From Acanthornis magna (lineage: Eukaryota > Chordata > Aves > Passeriformes > Acanthizidae): a stretch of 64,000 bases of DNA. The notes beneath the pieces are model-generated. The model did no database searches, had not been told where the DNA came from, and saw nothing but the letters and a program-made list of their open reading frames with translations. The stretch is from NCBI GenBank assembly GCA_036785705.1, contig JAWUZG010000070.1:2925001-2989000 (forward strand), in the 5' to 3' direction. Shown here in pieces: positions 37,701-46,611 of the stretch; positions within the stretch are counted from its first letter, which is position 1, and each line of letters begins with the position of its first letter. The position numbers and the translations under genes are program-made.

Positions 37701-40700
37701 TTAACAGATAAGGCTGCCTTAGATTTGAAAGTGGCACTTGGTTGATTTATTTTCCAAACATTTGAGTTTGGTATAGGGCAGGATAGCAACAAATAAACAT
37801 GAATGCCCTGCTACACTCCAGGGATACCCACGGCACACAGGGAGAAGGGAGAAATGATCTCCTTGATCACAGATGAAGTACTTGGGCAAGAGTTTGAATA
37901 AAGACTCTGCCTTGATTGATTTAATTAAATCAGTTTAGAAACTGCTTGAGCAGTACGCACACCGCAGTGATTTAATTAAGCTCATGTCTGAACTGGTCCT
38001 GCTACGCTGGATTGAACATGAGCCCCCAGAATTTAATCACTGCAGGCAGTGGCAAATGTTTGAGATATCAGCTGATGCGTTCCGCGTTTTCATCACTGCC
38101 GGATCTTACTGCCAAACCCAGACTTAGCATAGTGCATGGCTGGGCTGTCTCTAAAATGTTCCCCTTGCTCCCACAAGATAATCAGCTGCACCAAACCTTG
38201 ATCATTCCTCTCCTCACTCACTGCCCGTGCTGATGCCCCTCTTGGTGGTGCACGTGGATCGGGAGGTCTGTAGGAATAGCTCACGATCAATGAATCCCTC
38301 ACCCTGGACAGCCAGATCTGCTGGGTGCGGTCTCAAGTGCCCCTGCCTTTTTGGTTCTTTCTGCCCTTGTCAGCAACAACCACACTTATGAGGGCAGTGC
38401 CCAGGTTTTTTCATGGCTCGTTGATTTGCTTTTACTCATCTCCTCTCAAGGACACTGCAAGTCTGAATTCATCACCCTTTGTAAAGATTATAAGCATTAT
38501 TATTATTCGTGACAACTCTGTTTAAACAGTAGTGACTAGATGCAAGCATTTCCTAGAGACTACTCAAAGGCTAGAAGGAAGTGATGGGCCAGGATCCTGT
38601 GGCGAAATTGTTACTGCAATCACAAACTGAGAAAAAAACCAGAAAAAATTGCAGATCGGATTTTTAAAAACTGATTACACAATTTTATTGGCATTGAAAA
38701 GGCAAATGCATGCTCTGAAAAGAAGTGTATGTCTTGAAAGCTTGTCAGATCATTTCAATCATCTTTCAACTTCCTAGCCAACTTAAAAAGTGAACTTGGA
38801 AAACATTTTACACTTTTGCTGTGTTTAGCTCACAGTCCCTTTTTCCAAATATATCCTGTCACAAATCTTGATTTATGGCCCAATGCAGGTCCTTCTGCCA
38901 CACAAGTAGTTTTTCCTTTTATCCTTTAATCTAGTTTTCATGTGTTTTGTAAGCTAGCCTATACTACTTTATTGACTTTGCAACAAAACTTGAAATAATG
39001 CCTTCAGTAAAGTCCACGTTACAGCAGTGCGAAGGCCCATTCCAATCAAGCATAGGCGAACAGGACAGAAAATGAGAGCAGCCAACACACTGTGGGCTAG
39101 AACCATTGATTCTCAAGTTCTTAATATCTCTGTTACAGGTCACATCAAGTTCCACTGAGTCAGTATTTCCTTCTCATGAGTGCATATGTATAAATACTGA
39201 GTTCAGATGAACCTACTCAGCTCCACTATGTTACTTACAATTCAACTTTAATCTTTTCTGAACACTTATCTATTTAGCCTTTAAAAATCATCAATAAAAC
39301 ATTGAAAAATTTAAAGCTTCCACAACCTTTTTGATAGGGATACTGCATTCAATGAGTTTTCTTCTATTGATTCCTTACTCTAATTACAGGAAAGGTTTTC
39401 CCACCATCTAGTTTAAGTTTTCTCTCCTGTAGATTAAAACAAATTATTCCTGTCTTCTTAGTAGTAAACACTGAGAAACACACAACTTCTTGCATATAAC
39501 AATCCTTACATCAAAGGAAATTAACAGAGATCTAACATAGCTCTTCCCCTAATAATCGTCTCTCTTTTCCAGGACAGAAAGTTACTCCCATCTGGTGCCC
39601 AAGACTCACCTATGCCATTTAATATGCACTTGGGCTGCAGAGCATGGAATGACAGTCACCGGGGTATGCGATAGCCCTGCCTCCATCGTTCGCACCGTGG
39701 GACAATTGACAGCCTACTGCAGGAAAGGCTACTGCAAAATCATGAACAATTATTACAGTACTTCTGTATCCACTGAGATCTGGCAGAAACTTGCAGCAAT
39801 TCTCTTTTCTCTATCTTTCCCACAATTCTGTTGTAGCATATAATTTTTAATGACACTTGACAAAATCTTCCCTTTCCTTAGCCTGGATGCAAATAGCATT
39901 GGCTGAACAACTCGCAGAAGTTTTTCTAACCAAACAAAAGAAAAATTAAGAGTTCATATTCCACAGTATTTCAAATGGACTCTCAGCTGACAGCTTGTGA
40001 ATGGAAATAACCTGTCTGCAAAATGAAACAATTTATAAGCAACATAACTGTATTTATAAGTGTTTTAAACGTAGGAGTCAGCCAGCAATGACATCTCTAG
40101 TCATTGTGGTGTAATGTGCAGCAGCAGACAGAGTGTCCACTTGTGACCCAAAAGACATTCTTTCTTCCCAGGCTCTCAGTTCCAGGGAGCTTTTTCCCCT
40201 GCCTTGAAGCTTGTAAGACTATATCAAGAACTAAGTATTTTTAGCATAAGGACTAATGACCAAGGCTCAAAAAATACACGCTGGGGAGAAAAAGGGCATT
40301 GGTCATTTTACAGAATAACTCTCAACAGTAAAATCTACCTCTGCAAATAGGGTAAAAGAAAAAAATTTAACATAAAACTATTTCTTGAACCTCCATGCCA
40401 GTGGCTCTTCCAAGACTTTTCAGTGCTACAAGTAATTGTGAGGCATATCAATGCCACTGGGGGTTTTCAATGATACTTGAATATTTTTTGCACCATAAAG
40501 TAATTTATTTCGTTCTAAAAAGTACTTAAACAAAGGATGCCACAGTCTAATCTGTACGCGGCTGGAATTAGGACACCATTCAGGCTGATCACTTGTGCCT
40601 GACCTTCACCTTTTGTCCTTTTGATCTCAAAAGCAGTTGTAGAAGCAGCAAAGCAGTATTAGCGTTGGAATTTGGGCATTTTAGTTTTCTTGAAACAAAG

Positions 40701-42849
40701 TTTAGCTTTCAGGAAGGGAACACTCTGACACCAGCCAGATCTCTGTGTACTGTCAGGAGGCCCTTTATAAAGTGTGCACTGCGATTAGGAATTGCTGAGA
40801 AAGGCCACGTGTTTTAGTCACATGAGTATCTTTTTCAAGGAAGAGAACAACTTTGTAAGACTTGTTCATTAAATAAGTTGGGATGGCGGCCTTCCTTAGT
40901 AAGGCTGCACAGAGCACACTGCATTTCTATCAAAGAAACTCCTTAGGCATTTTTAGGACTGCAAAAGTAAGTAGTTACAGCAAGGGTGAGATCAGGCCTT
41001 GTTTCTAAGAAAGAATGAAAGCAACTAGACTGATGGTGAGCTGGGAATGACGAGGAACCTGGAAAACGGAAGGCAGGGACCCTGAGTCCAACTGCAAGAG
41101 GCCAAATACAGGGACCTCAGAATGCTCTCACAGAGGGAGCAGGAACATATTATTGTATCAAATGAAGTCAGAGTCCTGGTCATCAGCAAAACACAGGAGA
41201 CTGTTGTGTTCCAGAAAGGAAACAGACTATTATTAATGTAAAGAAATTTACCAGGTCAGATGCAATCAATTCGGAGCCCGTTAAAAGCTCTTTCCAATTC
41301 CTTCCCCTCAGATTCTACCAAGGACTCTTAAAAGCACATTTGCCTTTATGTTTTCCCCACTTTGCCTCACTGTTTTGAACTGGCCAGGGGTTGTCATCTC
41401 AACAAGGAATTTATATTTTGTTTGGTCCCAGTGCTGGCTGCAGTACAAATGACTGAATCTCGTGTTGCAATAAAAGACTCTTGACCTCAGTATCAGTGAG
41501 AGCTGCACTGGGTGTCACCAAAGCTGATGTCAGCTATTTGCACCTTGAATATTTTCACCAGCTGGCTCCTCAGTTTGTTTCCATTTTAAAGTTGGAAATC
41601 AGCAACTGAGTTGATTTCCACAGCTCCGTTTGTTTCTTTCCTGATTAGAGGAGATGATAAAAACTGAAAGGAATGAAAATTTGTTCACAAGGTCAATGCA
41701 GAGCCTCCAGGGCTGCTCAGACCTTCTGAACCGGAGCAGCCTTCAGAGGATGCACTTGCTTTCTGGCTGATTTGTGCCACCCCTCTGCTCCAAGTGATTC
41801 CAGTTTTTTTCTTTGTCTTTTATTCCCCCCCGTCAACATATTTTCCATGCCAAGATGTTTCACAACATACCAAACTCTTTCTGCAATTTTGTATATATAA
41901 TTAAGCAAAGCAAAAGAGCCTTTCATTACTGCTCCTGCCTCTGAGATGTGGAGCTGGGATATGACTTCATCCAAGAAAAAATGCAAACCCAAACCCAAAC
42001 CAGTTGTCTCCTGGGGTTTTCTTAGCTTTTAGCTCATCATAAACATTTTGTGTGGTTTCAGTAACTGTGCCTAGAACAGACTCCATCAGGGTCAGCAGTA
42101 CAAAACTAAGGCACAGGGTTTACTGAGATAGATTGTACAGCTACTCAAATGTGTAAAATGATGTTTCTCATGGCTGTCAGGGGACCAGAAGCAAAACAGG
42201 CAACAATGAAGCGGTAAAAAGGGAAAATGAATTAAAAGAACTTATTGGGCAAACCCACTCTCTGACAGTGCTTTGTTCACACTGACTGAATTATTACAGA
42301 ATAGAAAATAACCCTCATATATCCAAATAAGAAAAAAAAAATTACTGCAGTAACTGCTGAACACTTGAGAGCCTCTATTACCAATTTCTTTCAAAGTTTT
42401 CATACATAAAGAACATAGTGCTATAAAATTAGAACTTTTTTCTTTTGTTTCTAACACTCAGTTTGGATAATTAGGACAAAAAGCGTTTATCCAGAAGCAG
42501 AAAGAGATATTTCCAAAACAACACCCACACAAAGGAAGCTTTCCACTTGTCTTTTGCCTTAATAAGTACTTTCTGTAAGGGATTTTAAACATTTTTGCAG
42601 GAAGTTGTTTTATCCTCATGGGATTGATTTAAAACCAATTTACGTATTGTACAGAGGAAAGAGTTATGAGTAGGGAGAGACATGAGAAGAGACATGCTTG
42701 ATAAAGAGTAATCAAGGTAGCAGCATTTGAACTATTCAGCAGTTTAAAGGGGATTAAACCATCACGTTTCCCACTCCAAGGGCACATGAAATATCTGATG
42801 TTTCATGTTCAAGCAGTGTTCTCAGCTAGAGCTTTCCTCCATAAATCTT
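28776..42849. other. Intergenic sequence, no recognised exon
   Basis: About 14 kb without a supported gene. Just inside it, a short (TGTG)-TTTATA-(CACA) quasi-palindrome is repeated near 28898-28936. A candidate regulatory element with repeated TTAATTAA cores lies at 37917-38040. A short ATT microsatellite is near 38496-38506. A CpG-retaining open frame at 39595-39843 resembles no protein I know. The rest shows nothing distinctive. Confidence 0.6.
37917..38040. promoter_or_regulatory. Candidate conserved element with TTAATTAA palindromes
   Basis: A perfect 16-bp palindrome tgatttaattaaatca (37917-37932) is echoed 51 bp later by tgatttaattaa (37968-37979), and an atttaatcac follows at 38031-38040. 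Inverted 8-mers gctcatgt (37980-37987) and acatgagc (38016-38023) lie between. Spaced homeodomain-type palindromes are typical of developmental enhancers. Conservation cannot be judged from one sequence. Confidence 0.3.
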
Positions 42850-43065
42850 TAAAGTGTTTTACAATGGCGCAGCAAAACACTACACTGATTTTATAGATGA
42901 GAACATTCTTCGTACATGGAGGTGAGTCAGTCTCCTCAAAGCTGCCCTACTCTGCTGTCACGGACAGGACCGCCCGGCTGAGTTCTGAGGTGAGGCAGCT
43001 GCTCAAGGTCGCCTGCAGGCCGTGAGTCAGGGGAACCCAGATTTCCAGTGCCTGGAAATAAAATC
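42850..43065 (-). mobile_element. MIR-like CORE-SINE relic, reverse orientation
   Basis: The blocks appear in the order expected of a reverse-complemented MIR. First aaagtgttttacaatgg, then gattttatagatgaga (42887-42902), then gctcaaggtc (43001-43010), cgtgagtcag (43021-43030) and gaacccagatttcc (43033-43046). The middle, about 42903-42990, does not align by eye and may be an insertion or decay. MIRs predate the amniote split, so fragments are expected in birds. Confidence 0.6.
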
Positions 43066-45594
43066 ACAGGTGCACCCTCTGACACAAGCAGCAGCTCTCA
43101 CAGTCTGGACACGGAGAACACAATTACTGCTGAATTAAAAACCCCTCTGGACCTGCTCTTGTGACACGAAATGGGACAGAACCTTCAAGATGTGTGCTAT
43201 GTGCCGAACAGAGCTAGGAAGTGGATCATTTATATGCTGTATAGATTTGCCATTACACTACTACTTAAAAAGGAGGAACAGATATGCATTTTAGACCTCA
43301 AGCAATAAAAGAAAGGAAGAAGCAAAACGTTCCAATATTGTGGTGTAGACATACACTGCGAGTGACTGGGACTTTGTCTTCATGCAGTGAAAGTTCAGTA
43401 TTGGCTCCACTGTCACATTATTATTTCTTTTTTTAATGAAAGCTGAGCATCTCCTATGATTTCATGATTCATCAAGCTGAAGGTTTAACAAAAAAAACAT
43501 TATATAGGCCATCATCCCCACCCTGAATGATCACTGATATTCTGGCCTTGGTGCACCCTCTGCATTATGATTCCCCATTTTCTCCACCTTTGTAGCAGAT
43601 TTCTCCTTACTTCAGTATTCATATTTCTGATTTTCTGTTCTTTGTCACCCGACTTTTCTTCAGACCATCTACTATTTTACATCGACCAGAAAATAACTGC
43701 TTGTGGGTCCTTTCAAGGTATTAAAATTTGCTTTGTTTGTGTTTTAAAGGAGTGCAAACACCTTTCTGATCTGTTTGTCACAGTGCCAAGCACGTGTTGC
43801 ATTAAATAGGTGGGGTTTGCTGCACACTTTGCAAATGCAGGAGACCAAAGCATACCTGCTCTGCCTGAACCAAAGGAGAGGTTTCATCCCAATAAGGGAG
43901 AGCAGAGTTTGCTTTGGGTTTCACACCTTCAGTGAAAGAAAACTCACAACTCTTCCTTTCTGGAAATTCATATAGCTTCTAGAAATGTCAAAATGTTGTT
44001 CTGTTCAGGTAAGGATTTAAATCAAAGAGAGGGGGCCTATTCACATATTCAAAACTATCACACAGTTACTTCCTTGAAGGGTCAGGCCTGTATTTTTAAG
44101 TGAGCTGTCTAAATCCTCTCTATTATTAAACTTCCTTGACCTGTACTTAAATTAAAGGAAATCCTTAACACAAAGACATGCTGGCATCCCATAGGAAAAG
44201 CCCATTTGGTGCTGAGCTTGAGGTGAAATGTGCTGTGGAGCATGGTAAGGGAGCAGTGGCGTGGCTCCTGGAGATTCCTGCAGCCACTATACGCTCACAA
44301 ATACAGTGACACACTGTGGCTCAGTGTGCACTGCTGACACACTTACTTGCCAGCTATGCCCAAGAGCTGACCTCTGTGTTCTCTGGGATGCCAAGACAGA
44401 GATTAGCAGTGTTAATTCCAGTGTAACAAGAGGGCTCATTTTGTCCGGCCTATAAATAACTCCGGCGATAATTCAACCTCTTACTTAAAAAAGAACAAGA
44501 ACACGTGGGTGGGGATGTGGACCCCAAAGCCAAATAAAAACTCACCAGGTAACCCAAACGCCAGTCCTGCTCTCAAAGTCACAGTGGCTTTTAGCAAATG
44601 TATTATTTTTACCGAGGACCAGCAAAACATAGCAGTCAGTGGCATTAAACGTATGTGCTTTAAACCTAGCTGCATTTTTTCTCAAAGATACCACTAAATA
44701 TCTAAGGAGCACAGGCATAGCTCACTGTAGGAATGCCCTCATTAACACAACGCTGCTGCTCATGTCATCCCTCTCACGGAACTCTGTTCCTTTCATCTGC
44801 ACTGAAAATACCTTTCTCTCCCAAGAAAAACTGCAAATTAATCTCTGTTTGCTGTTGAAAAACTGATCTGCTGTTACTGAAAGGATAGCAGTGACCTCAG
44901 AAAGGGGGCTGCTCACGCAAGCAGCTTACCAGCGCTTTCCATATGTGACAGGTTGTCCCTTCAATACAGAAATGTTGTCATTTTCTTACCAACTAACGGT
45001 GTGGCAATACAAGTAAGTTGAAACTAATTTGGTTACTAATTTGGGATGATGTTTGGGAAACATCATCCCAAAGATCTGCACTTTGGACCTCTCCAAAGTT
45101 TTTACTGAACGAATGGCTGTGATATCCACCCAAAACCAACGCGTTCAGTGGGAAAGGTTGTGTTGTTAAATTACCACTGTCAATGCCAAAAATGCAGCTT
45201 CGTTCATTCCTATGAGAGACTGAGTGTTCCTTATCAGTTTTGGTTTTTTTGTACGTTTTCATTTGTCAAGGGAAAGTAAACAACACACAAGCACCACATT
45301 TTTATTTGCGTGGGGGTACTCCCAAGGTGTGAAACCAGTCTGTGTTGGCCAAGTCCCTGGTTTGTTTTGTCAATGTCTATAAGGACACTGTACCTGGTCA
45401 GTACACTTCACAGTGGGGAAATGTACATTTTAAATTTCATTGCTGATGGTCTCCTGTCCAGATCCATCCTTTTACCCCTTCTTTTCAATCAGTTACCTTC
45501 AAACCTCAGCATAGAGTATATATGGGGATACATCACTGGAATTCATACTTGTCATCAATGCATTTAACACATATTTCCCAGAAAAACAGAATTT
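43066..45594. other. Intergenic sequence directly upstream of the BMP2K promoter region
   Basis: No recognised exon. The one notable structure is the tight hairpin at 45040-45072. The rest is mixed AT-rich unique-looking sequence. Confidence 0.6.
45040..45072. repeat. Perfect inverted repeat (15-bp arms, 3-nt loop)
   Basis: tttgggatgatgttt (45040-45054) pairs exactly with 45058-45072 across the loop ggg. It lies about 1.4 kb upstream of the BMP2K start codon, outside the CpG island. A near-palindrome this tight can extrude as a cruciform or arise by template switching. Confidence 0.92.
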
Positions 45595-45740
45595 TAGGTT
45601 AGGACTGGGAGGGACCTCTGGAGATCATCAAGTCCGACCCCCCCTGCCAAGGCAGGGTCACATCGAGCAGGTGACACAGGGAGCATCCAGGTGAGTTTGA
45701 AATGCCTGGAGAGAGGGAGACACCACCACCTCCCTGGGGT
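45595..45740 (-). mobile_element. CR1 LINE fragment (5'-truncated)
   Basis: Reads as the reverse complement of the CR1 3' region. It has gggacctctggagatcatca, then agtccgacccccc, tgccaaggcagggtca, a gagcaggt block, tccaggtgagtttgaaatg, ggagagagggagacaccacc and acctccctggg, all in consensus order. CR1 is the dominant avian non-LTR retrotransposon, and most copies are short 5'-truncated 3' ends like this one. The 3' end faces lower coordinates and the truncated end abuts the BMP2K CpG island. The usual terminal 8-bp repeats are not clear. No ORF2 sequence is present, so it is inactive. Confidence 0.9.
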
Positions 45741-46044
45741 TTCCCTTCTGGAAGCATTCCACAGCCCCAAGAGGCTCCACAGCCTTGGGCCTGCGAGCCA
45801 TTTTTTACCACCGCGATAATTACCACACCATCTCCACACCGCATTGCTCCCCGCAGACTCCTTCCCGAGGGCACGGCCCGCTCCGGGCTGGCTCGGTGGA
45901 GCACGATCGGCGCCGTGAGGGCGCCTGGGGGCCAGGCTGAGGGGGTGGTCGGCGACGCGTGCGTCCCGCCGGGCGCGTTCCCCCTCAGCGCTTCCCGCCA
46001 TTTCCCCTCAGGGAGCGCGCGGCGCCCCAAAGGCGGGAAAACAC

Positions 46045-46076
46045 GGGGGGGGGGGGAGGGGGGCGTGAGGGAGGGG
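46045..46076 (+). promoter_or_regulatory. G-rich tract with quadruplex potential
   Basis: Twelve guanines (46045-46056) are followed after one A by six more (46058-46063), then gggaggggtgag-type runs to about 46076. This satisfies the four-run rule for intramolecular G-quadruplexes on the + strand. It lies upstream of the probable transcription start, beside the E2F-like site. Formation in cells is inferred. Confidence 0.6.
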
Positions 46077-46275
46077 TGAGGGTGCGGTCTCGCGCCGCGC
46101 CTCGCTCCCGCGGCACGTGCCGGGCCGGCCGCACTTCCGGCCGGGCGGGCGCCCCTGCGAAGGGCGGGAGGCGGGGCCGCGCTTGCGCCGTGAGGCCGCG
46201 CGCCGGCGGGGCGGCCGCTCCCGGCACAGCGCGCGGCGTCCCCTCAGCCGCCCCGGCCGCCCGGGGCTGCGGTTG

Positions 46276-46335
46276 CTCCTTCCTCCTCCTCCTTCCTCTT
46301 TTCTCTTCCTTCTTCTTTCCTCCTCCTCCTCCTCC
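46276..46335 (+). repeat. 60-nt uninterrupted pyrimidine tract
   Basis: Every base is C or T, largely tcc, ttcc and cttc words. It is followed by gtctcag then gagctgg (46336-46349). It is either part of the BMP2K 5' UTR or core promoter, or the polypyrimidine tract of a 3' splice site (cag at 46340-46342) joining an unseen upstream non-coding exon to the coding exon. Such homopurine-homopyrimidine DNA can also form triplexes. Confidence 0.85.
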
Positions 46336-46383
46336 GTCTCAGGAGCTGGCGGCGGACGAGGAGAAGCGGGTGCCGCGGCCGGC

Positions 46384-46389
46384 ATGTGA
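46384..46389 (+). other. Minimal start-stop upstream ORF (ATG-TGA)
   Basis: An ATG followed directly by TGA lies 69 nt upstream of the BMP2K start codon (stop to ATG), with a purine at -3. If the transcript starts upstream of it, as the CpG-island layout suggests, scanning ribosomes would meet this codon first. AUG-stop elements can reduce or gate translation of the main frame. The sequence is certain; the effect is inferred. Confidence 0.6.
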
Positions 46390-46457
46390 AGTGGGGCACC
46401 CCCTCGCCGCCGCTTGCCTCCGGTTCTTCCCCGGCTCTTCCTGGGGCTCCGCTCGCC

Positions 46458-46611
46458 ATGAAGAAGTTTTCCCGCATGCCCAAGTCCGAGGGGAGCGGCG
46501 GCGGCGGCGGCGGCGGGACGGCGTGCGGTGGCTCTGGGAGCGGCGTGGCCCTGGGCAGGGCGCTGGCGGTGGGGCGGTACCAGGTGACCCCCGAGGAGCC
46601 GCTGGCCGAAG
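46458..46611 (+). CDS. BMP2K: BMP2K (BIKE) first coding exon, partial CDS
   Basis: Encodes 51 residues plus the first base of a glycine codon. The protein begins MKKFSRMPKSEG, which matches the N-terminus of vertebrate BMP2K. A glycine tract follows (residues 14-20), then VGRYQVTPEEPLAE (residues 38-51), the lead-in to the kinase glycine-rich loop. The exon ends in gaag|gtaaga, a strong donor in phase 1, as expected for the LAE-G|GF junction of this family. The start has a good Kozak context (gccATGa, G at -3). The frame stays open upstream but without another ATG. BMP2K is a Ser/Thr kinase of the Numb-associated kinase family (AAK1, BIKE, GAK), which phosphorylate AP-2 and act in clathrin-mediated endocytosis; it was first described as BMP2-induced in osteoblasts. 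AAK1 is the closest alternative but begins MKKFFDSRRE. The catalytic lysine, HRD, DFG and glutamine-rich tail lie on later exons, outside the window. Confidence 0.93.
46496..46516 (+). repeat. (CGG)7 repeat encoding polyglycine in BMP2K exon 1
   Basis: Seven perfect CGG units, read in frame as GGC/GGG glycine codons 14-20. It is a potentially length-variable coding microsatellite. The matching region of mammalian BMP2K is also glycine-rich but of different length and composition. Confidence 0.9.

Noticed and set aside
41560..41610. Forward MIR-like stretch (ctcctcagtttgtttccattttaaag)
   Set aside because: Only one short block matches and the flanking blocks are missing, so it was not called.
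42590..42680. Second MIR/L2-like stretch (ttatcctcatgggattg...ttgtacagaggaaag)
   Set aside because: Similarity is limited to two short words with poor spacing, so it is not separable from chance.
46386..46457. In-frame 24-codon extension upstream of the BMP2K ATG
   Set aside because: It opens with GTG, not ATG, and the known BMP2K N-terminus begins at MKKFSRMPKSEG. The ATG at 46458 has the better Kozak context.
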